Below, piece after piece: positions 16,960 to 25,132 of a stretch of DNA of 64,000 nucleotides. How positions within the stretch are numbered: position 1 is the first letter of the stretch; every line of letters starts with the position of its first letter. Origin of the DNA: Streptomyces uncialis (lineage in GTDB: Bacteria; Actinomycetota; Actinomycetes; Streptomycetales; Streptomycetaceae); contig NZ_LFBV01000002.1 of the NCBI RefSeq assembly GCF_001905345.1, forward strand, positions 868,001 through 932,000, given 5' to 3'. Under the pieces are notes generated by a model that made no database searches, was not told the DNA's origin, and worked only from the letters and a program-made list of their open reading frames with translations. The position numbers and the translations under genes are program-made.

Positions 16960-17439
16960 TCAGCGGGCGGGTGCTCCGTGGGCGAGGGGTTCGCGGACGG
17001 GGGTTCCGTGGGCGAGGGGTTCGCGGGCGAGTGCTCCATCGGCGACGGGTTCGCGGGCGGGCTCGGGCGGGCCGGAACCGTCGTATCCGCGGACCGCGTC
17101 GAGGTACTCGGCGATGGCGTCCCGGTTGCGGATCAGACAGGTGACGCGCTCCGTCATCCGGTCCCGCTCGTGCTCCAGGGTGGCGATCATCTCCGCGGTG
17201 GCGTCGGGGAAATAGATGGTGCGGGGCTTGTCGAGGCAGGGCAGGATCTGTTTGATGATCCGGGTGGGCAGTCCCGCGTCGAGCAGACCGCGGATCTGGA
17301 GGATCCGGTCCACGAAACGTTCGTCGTACTTGCGGTAGCCGTTCGGGGTGCGCTGGGACACGATGAGCCCCTGCTCCTCGTAGTAGCGCAGCAGACGGCG
17401 GGGGGTGCCGGTGCGCTCCGACAGCTCTCCGATACGCAT
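16960..17439 (-). CDS. MerR-family transcriptional regulator with repetitive C-terminal tail
   Basis: 159-residue regulator. The N-terminal winged HTH starts MRIGELSERTGTPRRLLRYYEEQGL and continues QRTPNGYRKYDE, the MerR signature. A coiled-coil dimerisation helix follows (DATAEMIATLEHERDRMTERV). I chose ATG 17439, which has GAGGTG about 9 nt upstream; an alternative GTG at 17475 would add 12 residues. No effector cysteines of the metal-sensing MerR type are seen in the usual loop, and the ligand is probably an organic compound. The last 35-40 residues are AREPLAHG-type repeats encoded by a 30-bp tandem repeat and look disordered. It is divergent from an MFS exporter, which it probably controls. 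Confidence 0.88.
   Translation of the reverse strand: MRIGELSERTGTPRRLLRYYEEQGLIVSQRTPNGYRKYDERFVDRILQIRGLLDAGLPTRIIKQILPCLDKPRTIYFPDATAEMIATLEHERDRMTERVTCLIRNRDAIAEYLDAVRGYDGSGPPEPAREPVADGALAREPLAHGTPVREPLAHGAPAR
16971..17060. repeat. 30-bp in-frame tandem repeat in the MerR tail
   Basis: Three units of exactly 30 bp (16971-17000, 17001-17030, 17031-17060) share ggcgaggggttcgcgg. They encode a decapeptide repeat at the C-terminus of the regulator. Confidence 0.88.
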
Positions 17440-17448
17440 GTGATGCAC

Positions 17449-17488
17449 CTCACATCGAGCCGGATTGACCTTCACATATGTGTGAGGG
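17449..17488. promoter_or_regulatory. MerR/MFS divergent operator-promoter region
   Basis: A perfect 10-bp palindrome, cacatatgtg (17473-17482), sits between the divergent MerR and MFS starts. It lies within a wider arrangement of cctcacat (17448-17455) and atgtgtgagg (17478-17487), which are near-inverted arms about 22 bp apart. ttgacc at 17465-17470 could be a -35 for the rightward gene. MerR regulators bind dyads in the promoter spacer. The site is seen; its function is inferred. Confidence 0.5.
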
Positions 17489-17504
17489 TTTGAGCATACC
17501 CATC

Positions 17505-18725
17505 ATGTCGATCCGCGATACAGAGATCCCAGTTGACACCCCGTCACCTGCCAAGGACCAGAAACTCCCCCTGGCGGCGCTGCTCGCGCTGGCCACCGCC
17601 GTCTTCATCACCAGCCTCACCGAGACCCTGCCCGCCGGCGTACTGCCCTCCATGAGCGGCGACCTGGGCGTCAGCGAGTCCGCGATGGGCCAGTCGGTGA
17701 CGATCTACGCGATCGGCACCGCGCTCACCGCCATCCCGCTCACCGCCGCCACCGCCGCCTGGCACCGCAAGCGGCTGCTGCTCACCGCGATGGCCGGGTT
17801 CGCCGTCGCCAACACCGTGACGGCCGTGTCGTCCGACTACCCCGTCACCATGGTCGCCCGCTTCCTCGCCGGGGTCGCCGCGGGCCTCGCCTGGGCCCTG
17901 CTCGCCGGATACGCCCGCCGGATGGCGCCCGTCCACCTCCAGGGCAAGGCCATCGCCATCGCCATGGCCGGTATCCCCGTCGCCCTGTCGCTGGGCGTGC
18001 CCGCCGGGACCTTCATCGGCGGCGCCCTCGGCTGGCGGGTCGCCTTCCTCATCATGACCGGGCTCACCGTCGTCCTCCTCGGCTGGATCGTCGCCGTGGT
18101 CCCCGAGTACCCCGGCCAGCGCGCCGGGAGCCGGACGCCCATGCTGCGCGCGCTGCGGGTGCCGGGGGTCGCCCCGGTGCTGTTCGTGACCCTGGTCTTC
18201 GTCCTCGCGCACACGATCCTCTACACGTACATCGCCACATTCCTCGACCGGCTCGGGATGGAGGACTCCACCGATGTGGTGCTGCTCGTCTTCGGCGGCG
18301 CGTCGCTGCTCAGTATCTGGATCGTCGCGACGCAGATCCACCGGCGGCTGCGCGGACTCACCGTCGCCAGCACCCTGCTCGTCGCCGTCGCCGCGACCCT
18401 GCTCGCGCTGCTCTCGGACAGCACCGCGCTGGTGTACGTCGCGGTGACGCTGTGGGGGCTGGGCTGGGGCGGTATCCCCACCCTGCTCCAGACCGCGGTG
18501 GGCGACGCGGGCGGCGAACAGGCGGACTCGGCGCAGGCCATGCTCGTCACGCTGTGGAACGTGGCGATGGCCGCGGGCGGCGTCGCGGGCGGTGTCCTGC
18601 TCGACCGGGTCGGTTCCGAATCCTTCCCCTGGAGCGTGCTGCTCCTGATGCTGCCGGTGCTCGCGGTGGTGGTGGCCGCGCGGGTGCACGGCTTCCCGGC
18701 GAAGCGCCCCGGCGCGACCGTCTGA
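17505..18725 (+). CDS. MFS transporter, DHA1-type (AraJ/drug efflux-like)
   Basis: 406-residue membrane protein with about twelve hydrophobic segments. The first segment reads ALATAVFITSLTETLPAGVLP followed by MSGDLGVSESAMGQSVT, the pattern of DHA1 exporters of the AraJ/PbuE/chloramphenicol-efflux group. Motif A-like sequence is WHRKRLLL and motif C-like is AMAGIPVALSLGVPAG. I chose ATG 17505; ATG 17478 is possible and would place gaggg inside the gene. It is divergent from a MerR regulator, an arrangement typical of ligand-induced efflux. The substrate is unknown. A very strong hairpin follows the stop. Confidence 0.88.
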   Translation: MSIRDTEIPVDTPSPAKDQKLPLAALLALATAVFITSLTETLPAGVLPSMSGDLGVSESAMGQSVTIYAIGTALTAIPLTAATAAWHRKRLLLTAMAGFAVANTVTAVSSDYPVTMVARFLAGVAAGLAWALLAGYARRMAPVHLQGKAIAIAMAGIPVALSLGVPAGTFIGGALGWRVAFLIMTGLTVVLLGWIVAVVPEYPGQRAGSRTPMLRALRVPGVAPVLFVTLVFVLAHTILYTYIATFLDRLGMEDSTDVVLLVFGGASLLSIWIVATQIHRRLRGLTVASTLLVAVAATLLALLSDSTALVYVAVTLWGLGWGGIPTLLQTAVGDAGGEQADSAQAMLVTLWNVAMAAGGVAGGVLLDRVGSESFPWSVLLLMLPVLAVVVAARVHGFPAKRPGATV

Positions 18726-18731
18726 CCGTGA

Positions 18732-18794
18732 CCGACCGGGGCCCGGCCGTTCCCCGTCCCACCGAGGACAGGGGAACGGCCGGGCCCCGGTCGG
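18732..18794 (+). terminator. 24-bp perfect inverted repeat after the MFS gene
   Basis: Arms 18732-18755 and 18771-18794 are perfect complements (24 bp) with a 15-nt loop, starting 6 nt after the MFS stop. There is no T-run, as is usual for streptomycete terminators. Confidence 0.85.
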
Positions 18795-18879
18795 CGGTGC
18801 GCGGACCCCGGGCTGGACCGCGGTGGCGGCGAGGGACCAGTGCCTGCGGAGTGCGTCCACCGGGACCCGCACGGACACG

Positions 18880-18922
18880 CCTGGGCAGGGCCCCGGTGTT
18901 CGTGACCGGGGCCCTGCCCAGG
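18880..18922 (-). terminator. 18-bp inverted repeat ending the carrier-protein operon
   Basis: Arms 18880-18897 and 18905-18922 are perfectly complementary with a 7-nt loop (gttcgtg). The hairpin lies 38 nt beyond the stop of the leftward FAH-fold gene and would end transcription of the whole 29413-18960 operon. Confidence 0.8.
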
Positions 18923-18959
18923 GGCGATGCTCGGGTGGGACGGAACGGGACGGGCCGGG

Positions 18960-19856
18960 TCAGGGGGTCGCGGGCGGGGTCCCGTACGCGATGGGGTTGC
19001 TGAGGACCACGCCGTGGCTCTTGACGTCGATGGTCACCCGGTCGCCGTCCGCGATACGGAATCCGTCGTGGAAGCTGGCCTGATCGGCGCCGAGCAGGAC
19101 GTAGTTGACCAGTCCGGGTCGCCGTACCGCGGGGAAGGTGAACAGATGGTCCACCATATCGCGCACCGGGTGGTACAGGGCGTCCGCGCCGCAGTCGAAG
19201 TTCCCCTCCCACGCGACCGCGCCGTCGCGTTCGATGGTGACCCGGCCGGTCACCGTCGCGGGCGGCTCCCCGAGGAACAGCCACGGGGACACCGCGGTGT
19301 CGCAGAGCTTGCAGTACGGGTTGTAGCCGGGGTCCTGGCGGTGGAGCCCGATGTCGCAGAGGTCGTTGCCGAAGGTGTATCCGGCGTAACGCGGCTCGCC
19401 CCGGGCGTCGTTGACGTACACCAGGAGCACCTCGGGCTCCTCGATCAGCGCGACCGGCTCGGCCGGGACGGTGAGCGTCTCGTCCGGCAGCCGCAGCCAG
19501 GAACCGAAGCCCTTGAAGAACCACTTGGGCGGCACGAACGGCGCCCCCGCCGGGGCGCTCTCCCCGCCGAACTTGGACTTGTGGGTGCCCATGAACCCGC
19601 TGAGCAGGGCGTCGCCGGACACCGTGGGCAGCAGCGGCGGCAGCGGGCGCAGTTGCGGGTCCCCGGGTTCGACGGTGACGGCCCCGCCGGCCGCGCGGAT
19701 GTCCGCGACGGCCCGCGCGAGGTCACCGCCACCGGCGACGGCCTCCCGCAACTGCCCCTCCCCCACCGGGTACAGGGTCAGCGGCTCGCCGGGGCCGGGA
19801 CGTTCGAAGGCCGCGTGGCGGCGGCCCTGGTACTCGCTCTCGAAGACGACGGACAT
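18960..19856 (-). CDS. fumarylacetoacetate hydrolase-fold protein (GguC/AraD1-like)
   Basis: 298-residue predicted cytoplasmic enzyme; last gene of the leftward operon. ATG 19856 is preceded by cgaggagcccgcacc. The C-terminal FAH fold shows PKWFFKGFGSWL, the metal-site acidic pattern EEPEVLLVYVND, YAGYTFGNDLCD and the lysine/glycine end DGDRVTIDVKSHG followed by LSNPIAYG. FAH-fold enzymes perform Mg-dependent C-C hydrolysis, hydration or decarboxylation of 2-oxo acids. The short C-L-C spacing (YCKLCDTA) recalls the GguC/AraD1 sugar-acid branch. In this operon a 2-oxo acid made or consumed by the DRE-TIM enzyme is a plausible substrate; that is inference. Confidence 0.78.
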   Translation of the reverse strand: MSVVFESEYQGRRHAAFERPGPGEPLTLYPVGEGQLREAVAGGGDLARAVADIRAAGGAVTVEPGDPQLRPLPPLLPTVSGDALLSGFMGTHKSKFGGESAPAGAPFVPPKWFFKGFGSWLRLPDETLTVPAEPVALIEEPEVLLVYVNDARGEPRYAGYTFGNDLCDIGLHRQDPGYNPYCKLCDTAVSPWLFLGEPPATVTGRVTIERDGAVAWEGNFDCGADALYHPVRDMVDHLFTFPAVRRPGLVNYVLLGADQASFHDGFRIADGDRVTIDVKSHGVVLSNPIAYGTPPATP

Positions 19857-20008
19857 GGTGCGGGCTCCTCGGAGGGTCGGACGTACGGGCCGGGCGGGAC
19901 GCCCGACCCGGTGGCGCGCGGGCGGTGAGCGGGGTGGAGGCGGGTGAGCGGGGTGGGGGCCGGGGCACCGGCGGGACAGGGCAGAGCGCTTCAACGGGGC
20001 GGAGCGGT

Positions 20009-21286
20009 TCAGCCGGGCGGGGCGGTCACCTGGGTGAGGACCTCCTCGATCCGGTCCAGCGAGGCGCGCACCCAGGGCAGTCGGAGCGGATCGGACGCCG
20101 TGAGCGCGCGTTCCCGCCGTTCGGCCGTGTCACCGTAGAGACGGCTGGTCGCGACCCTGATCCGCAGGCTTCCGGCGGGTTCCCCGAAGGCGCTGCCCGG
20201 CAGGACCCCCACCCCGTACCGGTCGAGCAGCAGCCGGGTCAGGGCGTCGCCGTCGCCCACCCCGTGGCGGCGCTCCAGCCGCTCCCGCAGCGGGGCGAAG
20301 TCCGGGTACAGGTAGCAGGTCGCCCGGATCGGGGTGAGTTCGGCGCCGGTGGCGGCGAACCGGGCGGCGACCGCGCGGACGACCACCTCGTGCAGGGCCC
20401 GGGAGTGGGCGATCCGGGCGGTCACCTGGGGCGGCTCGTCGAAGGCGTACGCTGCCGCCGCCTGGACGGGGGCCGGGGGGCTGGACCAGATCTGGCTGGC
20501 GACGGAGATGAGCCGGGTGGTCAGCTCCCGTCCGGCCGGGCTGTCGGGGAGCCGGGCGACCCCGGTGCGCCAGCCGCCGAGCGCGAGGCTCTTGGTGAGG
20601 CCGGTGGTGACCACCGTGCGCTCGGGGGCGAGGACCGCCGGGGACACGGCGGGGCGCGCCGCGTCGTACACCAGGTCGCCGTAGATCTCGTCGGAGACGA
20701 CGATCAGGTCGAGGTCCCGGACCGCCGCGGCGAACCGGCGCAGGGTGCCCGGTCCGGCGACGGTCCCGGTCGGGTTGTCGGGGACCGTGACGACCACGGC
20801 CCTCGGGTCGTGTCCGGCGGCGCGGGCCAGGGTGACGGCCTCCCGCAGCCGGTCGGGGTCGGGCACACCGCCCTCGCCCGGCGCGGTCGGCACGGTGATC
20901 GGGCGCACCCCGGCGAGCCGCGCATGGGCCGCGTAGCTGACCCAGCCGGGTACGGGGATGACGACGTCCCCGCCGATGGCCAGGAGCAGCGCGTAGAGCA
21001 GGGACTTGCTGCCGGGACCGGCGACCACCAGGTCAGGATCGGTGGCCCGGCCCCGGCGGCCCCAGTACCCGGCCGCGGCGGTGCGCAGGGCGGTGGAACC
21101 GGCGACGGGCCCGTAGGCGCCGAGGTCCGCGGCGGCGGCGAGCCGCTCGCGCAGCGCGGGCAGGACGGGCAGGCCGATCTCCCCGCTGGTGAGGGGGAGG
21201 ACCTGTTCCCCGGCCTGTTGTCGGCGGGCCAGCAGCGCGTCGGCCGCGAGGGTCGCCGACATGGTCACCGGTGGGGGCTCGGGCAT
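20009..21286 (-). CDS. class I/II PLP-dependent aminotransferase
   Basis: 425-residue aminotransferase of the aspartate-aminotransferase fold. Cofactor motifs: AGPGSKSLLYALL (phosphate binding), VTVPDNPTGTVAG (Asn), VVSDEIYGDLVY (Asp and Tyr) and the Schiff-base lysine in TTGLTKSLALGGWRTG. The C-terminal substrate-carboxylate Arg is probably in SLRIRVATSR. ATG 21286 has ggag 6-7 nt upstream. In lysine biosynthesis by carrier protein, amination is done by a class III enzyme (LysJ), which is absent here. This class I enzyme may take that role, or transaminate a free 2-oxo acid. The substrate cannot be deduced. Confidence 0.88.
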   Translation of the reverse strand: MPEPPPVTMSATLAADALLARRQQAGEQVLPLTSGEIGLPVLPALRERLAAAADLGAYGPVAGSTALRTAAAGYWGRRGRATDPDLVVAGPGSKSLLYALLLAIGGDVVIPVPGWVSYAAHARLAGVRPITVPTAPGEGGVPDPDRLREAVTLARAAGHDPRAVVVTVPDNPTGTVAGPGTLRRFAAAVRDLDLIVVSDEIYGDLVYDAARPAVSPAVLAPERTVVTTGLTKSLALGGWRTGVARLPDSPAGRELTTRLISVASQIWSSPPAPVQAAAAYAFDEPPQVTARIAHSRALHEVVVRAVAARFAATGAELTPIRATCYLYPDFAPLRERLERRHGVGDGDALTRLLLDRYGVGVLPGSAFGEPAGSLRIRVATSRLYGDTAERRERALTASDPLRLPWVRASLDRIEEVLTQVTAPPG

Positions 21287-21468
21287 CAGGGACTCCAGCG
21301 GTCACGGGAAGCGGTCACGGGAAGCGGGGGCGGTGGTGGTGGGTGGGTGCGCGTCGGTCGGCCGGGGCGGCGGGACGCGGCGGACCGGGACCGGCGGGCC
21401 AGGGCCGGTGACGCAGGGCCGGTGGCCCGGGATCGGTGGTGGGCCGCGTCCGGGGCGGGGGGCGGCGG

Positions 21469-23121
21469 TCATGCCCCGGTCCAGCGGGCGCGCAGTTCGG
21501 CCTTGCGGACCTTGCCGGTGAGGGTCTTGGGCAGGGCGGTCACCACCTCCAGCCGCTCGGGGAGGAACCGCCGGTCCAGTCCGGCGCGTTCGACGTGGGC
21601 GCGCAGTTCGTCCAGTGCGGGGTGGCCGGTGCCGCTGGGGACGACCACGGCGCACAGGGTGTCCCCGCCGGGGCCGGGCAGACCGACCAGCGCGGCCTCG
21701 GTGACGGTGGGGTGGCCGCCGATGACGGCTTCGAGTTCGGTCATGGGGGCGACGGTGCCGTCGCGGACGACGGCGTCCCGGGCGCGGCCGACGATCCGGA
21801 TGCCGCCGTCCCCGTCGGCGCGGGCCAGGTCCCCGGTGTCGAACCAGCCGTCGGCGCCGAACTCGGCCGCGTACACGTCGTCGCGTTTGTGGTAGCCGAG
21901 GGCGAGCGAGGCGCCCCGCACCCGCAGCCGGCCCACCCCGTCCAGGGTGCCGTCCGGCCCGGCGGGGTCGATGCGGACCTCCATCGCGTCGATGGGGCCG
22001 CCGTTGCTGTGGGCGGCCCAGTCCTCGGGCTGGCCGGGCCGGGTGATGGTGACGGGGCCGTTCTCGGACATGCCCCACAGCGAGTGGGCGCGGGCTCCGA
22101 GGGTGTCGCGGATGTCGGCCGCGAGGTCCGCGAGGACGGGCGCCGATCCGATGACGGCGTGCCGCAGGGTGCTGGTGTCGCGTGGATCGGCGCGCTGCGA
22201 GGCGGTGACGTCGGCGAGGGTGGCGGGCGGGCCGTACAGGAGAGTGGCCCCGTACCGTTCGACGAGGTCGAGGAGGGCTTCGTTGCGCCGGACGTCCTGG
22301 AAGGCGACGGTGCCGCCCAGCAGGACGCCCGCGAGGATGCCCTGGGCGAAGCCGGAGTAGTGGCACAGGGGGGTGGAGACGGCGGCCACCAGTCCGGGTC
22401 CGAGTCCGAAGGTGTCGACGTAGCCGCGGATGGCGGAGTGGACGGTGTTCTGGCTGTGCAGCACGCCCTTGGACTCACCGGTGGTGCCCGAGGTGAAGAG
22501 CACCACGAACGGGTCGTCGGGGCCGAGTTCCCGCCCTTCGGGGACCGCCTCGGTGCGGCCCACCCGGTCGGGGTCGGGGTCGACGAAGTGGTCGTGGAAG
22601 TCGCGGGCGCCGTCCGGTACGGGCCCCCCGACCACGAACACCTGCTCCAGGGTGGCGAGTTCCCCGCTCAGCGCGGTGACGGTCGACGCGAGCGGTGATC
22701 CCGCCCAGCCGGGGATCGTGACGCAGACGCGGGCCTCGGTGAGGGCGAGGCGGTGGCGCAGTTCGTCCTCGGGGCAGACCGGCGAGATGGGGCAGATCAC
22801 CGCGCCGACGCGGGCACAGGCGAAGATCAGCGGCACCATCTCCCAGCGGTTGGGGAGCTGGACGGCGACGAAGTCGCCGCGCCGGACACCGAGTCCGGCG
22901 AGGGCGCGGGCGAAGCGTTCGGTGAGCTGGAGGAGTTCGGCGTAGTCGAGGGTGTCGGTGCGGGCCTCGGCGACCCGGCGGCCCGCGATGGCGAGATGGT
23001 GCGGCCGGTGGCGGGCCTGGCGGCGGAGGTCGTCCAGGAAGGTCTCGTCCCGCCACCAGCCCCGGCGCCGGTACTCGTCGGCGCGTACCCGCCGTGGATC
23101 GACGGGCGCGGGGGCGCTCAC
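21469..23121 (-). CDS. AMP-dependent acyl/aryl-CoA ligase (ANL superfamily)
   Basis: 550-residue adenylate-forming enzyme. Motifs: FTSGTTGESKGVLHSQ (P-loop), WGMSENGP (A5-like), YHKRDDVYAAEF, DGWFDTGDLARADGDGGI (A7), VGRARDAVVRDGT (A8) and the catalytic lysine in LPKTLTGKVRKAEL (A10). GTG 23121 overlaps the upstream stop by 4 nt (GTGA), so it is translationally coupled to the dehydrogenase gene. The overall pattern is like medium-chain or aryl-acid CoA ligases. It may make an acyl-CoA used by the DRE-TIM synthase, or activate the final amino acid. No carrier or condensation domain is attached. Confidence 0.9.
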   Translation of the reverse strand: MSAPAPVDPRRVRADEYRRRGWWRDETFLDDLRRQARHRPHHLAIAGRRVAEARTDTLDYAELLQLTERFARALAGLGVRRGDFVAVQLPNRWEMVPLIFACARVGAVICPISPVCPEDELRHRLALTEARVCVTIPGWAGSPLASTVTALSGELATLEQVFVVGGPVPDGARDFHDHFVDPDPDRVGRTEAVPEGRELGPDDPFVVLFTSGTTGESKGVLHSQNTVHSAIRGYVDTFGLGPGLVAAVSTPLCHYSGFAQGILAGVLLGGTVAFQDVRRNEALLDLVERYGATLLYGPPATLADVTASQRADPRDTSTLRHAVIGSAPVLADLAADIRDTLGARAHSLWGMSENGPVTITRPGQPEDWAAHSNGGPIDAMEVRIDPAGPDGTLDGVGRLRVRGASLALGYHKRDDVYAAEFGADGWFDTGDLARADGDGGIRIVGRARDAVVRDGTVAPMTELEAVIGGHPTVTEAALVGLPGPGGDTLCAVVVPSGTGHPALDELRAHVERAGLDRRFLPERLEVVTALPKTLTGKVRKAELRARWTGA

Positions 23122-24254
23122 GGGCGCTCCGCGCGGCGCGCGGCGAGCAGTTCGGGCAGCGGGTCGCCGACGCTGGCGGCGGCGATCTCCAGCAGGGCGC
23201 GGGTGTTGTCGCGGACCCGGGTGGCCACCCAGTCGAAGACCCAGTCCTTGCGGGGTCCGGCGGCGAGTGCGAAGGGCACGGTCCGGGTGAGGGCGAGTCC
23301 GGCGGCGGCGGCTCCGCCGACATTGGCGACGACATCGGGGACCAGGGTGGCACCGGAGGCGATGATCTTCTGCTTGGCCTCGGCGCTGGAGGTGAGGTTG
23401 CCGCCCTCCACGATCAGCGGGGGGCGCAGCCGGTGGACGTTGGCGGCGTTGACGGCGTCCTTCTGCGCGGCGAGGACGAGCAGGTCGGCGTCGACCCCCA
23501 GCCATGCCTCGCGCTCCGGGTCGGCGGTGACGCCCTGCGGCAGCCGGGTGCGGTCGATCCGGCCGAGGTCGTCGGTGATGGCGACGAGGTCGTCCACGGG
23601 CAGCCGGTCGGCGGTGATGGTGCCGTCGATGTCGGCGACGGCGACGACGCGGTGGCCGCGTTCCTCCAGGAAGCGGGCGACGGCGCGGCCGACCGCGCCG
23701 AAGCCCTGGACGACGACCCGGGCGGCCTTGTCGCGGTGGGCGGCTTCCAGGGCGGTGACGGCGGCGACCCCTACGCCGTGTCCGGTGCAGTCGATCAGTG
23801 GTTCGTAGTAGGTGCGCCAGTCGTACGGCATGTCCACGGCGCGGGCCTTGCGGCGCGGGTCGTAGCCCGCCTCGGCGAAGAAGGTGGCGCGGTCGGCGGG
23901 GGTGACCCCGAGGTCGATGCCGAGATGGATGCCGCCGTGCAGCAGCGGGGCGACGGTACGGCCGAAGGTACGGAAGGTCTCCTCGCGGTCGCGGCCGTCG
24001 GAGACGATGCCCGCTTTGGCGCCGCCGACGCGCAGACCCACGAGGGTGAGCTTCTCGGTCATCCCCCGGGCGAGACCGGCGACCTCGTCCTCGGTGACGG
24101 CGGCGGTCATCCGGGTGCCGCCCATGGCGAGCGAGTCGACCAGGGAGTCGACGACGACCCAGCCCTTCAGGGGGCCGCCGCTGCCGTTGAGCTTCACCGA
24201 GAAGGCGGGTTCCTGGGTGTCGGTGGTACGGAGGCGGGCGTGCGGAGCGGTCAT
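23118..24254 (-). CDS. Glu/Leu/Phe/Val dehydrogenase family protein
   Basis: 378-residue NAD(P)-dependent amino acid dehydrogenase. The N-domain has the substrate-binding stretch LAMGGTRMTAAVTEDEVAGLARGMTEK (about residues 43-70) and the lysine region LRVGGAKAGIV. The Rossmann loop is VVVQGFGAVGRAVARFLEERG and the later VEGGNLTSSAEAKQKI is typical of the family. It catalyses reversible oxidative deamination of an L-amino acid. The N-terminus is longer than Leu dehydrogenases and the LGIDLGVTPAD segment is unusual, so the substrate is likely non-standard. ATG 24254 follows gaggtcccggac. Its position in the carrier-protein operon suggests supply or removal of the amino group of the precursor. 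Confidence 0.85.
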   Translation of the reverse strand: MTAPHARLRTTDTQEPAFSVKLNGSGGPLKGWVVVDSLVDSLAMGGTRMTAAVTEDEVAGLARGMTEKLTLVGLRVGGAKAGIVSDGRDREETFRTFGRTVAPLLHGGIHLGIDLGVTPADRATFFAEAGYDPRRKARAVDMPYDWRTYYEPLIDCTGHGVGVAAVTALEAAHRDKAARVVVQGFGAVGRAVARFLEERGHRVVAVADIDGTITADRLPVDDLVAITDDLGRIDRTRLPQGVTADPEREAWLGVDADLLVLAAQKDAVNAANVHRLRPPLIVEGGNLTSSAEAKQKIIASGATLVPDVVANVGGAAAAGLALTRTVPFALAAGPRKDWVFDWVATRVRDNTRALLEIAAASVGDPLPELLAARRAERP

Positions 24255-24397
24255 GTCCGGGACCTCACTTCGGTGTCGTTGCGATGGGGTGCGGTGTGTC
24301 GCGTGGGGTGCGGTGGAGTGCCGCCGGACCGGCGCGGGCGGGAGCGCGGCCGGTGGGACGGGAGCGGGGCCGAGGCGGACCCGGCGGTCGGACCGGC

Positions 24398-24961
24398 TCA
24401 CTTCCACAGGTCGGTGAACCCGCGGAGGATCTCCTTGCCGTCCCGGCGGAATTCGAGGTGGGCCTGCGAGCCGTGGATACGGCCGTCGTCGGAGCGCAGG
24501 AACTCGACGGGGGCGTGCTCGGAGCGTCCGATGGAGCGGAAGCCCGGGGGCGCCTGCCGCAGATAGAGGGTGTGGCGGTGGAACACCGTGACGGTCGGTC
24601 CGACATGGGCGAACAGGGCTTCGCCCGGGTCGACACGGGCCTGGTGGCCGCCGACCCGCTGGGGTCCCTCCGCGAGACCGCCGCCCGCGGCGACACCGAT
24701 GATCTGCATACCGCCGCAGATCCCGAACACGGGGACGTCGGTGGTCATCACCAGATCGATCAGCGGCCGGTAGTGGTCGCTGTCGTAGGCGCGGACCTTG
24801 GTGCCGCTCAGCACGATCGCCTGGTAGCGGTCGCCGGCCTTCGCGGGGACGTGGGCGGCCTCGACGGTGTCGGTGGCCGAGCCGAGTTCCGCGAAGCGGT
24901 CACGGAGCTGTTTCAGGGACAGGGTCCCGTTGTTCACGACCAGGACCCGGGAGGTCGCCAT
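24398..24961 (-). CDS. class I glutamine amidotransferase-like hydrolase
   Basis: 187-residue single-domain protein with a complete class I amidotransferase triad: nucleophile Cys in FGICGGMQIIG, and His and Glu in IHGSQAHLEF. It has no fused or adjacent synthetase domain, so it may act as a free-standing amidase or gamma-glutamyl hydrolase. Its place in an operon with a LysW-like carrier suggests two jobs: removing the amide from the carrier's C-terminal Gln, or cleaving the product from the carrier. Both are inference. Gaps of about 143 bp downstream and 171 bp upstream separate it from neighbours, less tight than the rest of the operon. Confidence 0.85.
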   Translation of the reverse strand: MATSRVLVVNNGTLSLKQLRDRFAELGSATDTVEAAHVPAKAGDRYQAIVLSGTKVRAYDSDHYRPLIDLVMTTDVPVFGICGGMQIIGVAAGGGLAEGPQRVGGHQARVDPGEALFAHVGPTVTVFHRHTLYLRQAPPGFRSIGRSEHAPVEFLRSDDGRIHGSQAHLEFRRDGKEILRGFTDLWK

Positions 24962-24984
24962 GGGCCGTGGACTCCTTTCAGGGG

Positions 24985-25132
24985 CGCGGTGGCCGGTCCC
25001 GGGGCGGGGACCGGCCGGAGGGGTGACCGGCCGGAGGGGTGACCGGCCGTGGGGGTGACCGGCCGTGGCGGTCCGGCCGGGAGGGACCGGCCGTGGGTGA
25101 CCGGCCGTGGGGGCCCGGCCGTGGGGGTCCGG
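24985..25132. repeat. imperfect G-rich tandem repeats (gaccggccg units)
   Basis: The gap between the amidotransferase-like and kinase genes is filled with about eight degenerate copies of a unit of 14-17 bp built around gaccggccgtgggggt. No gene is present. Confidence 0.7.
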
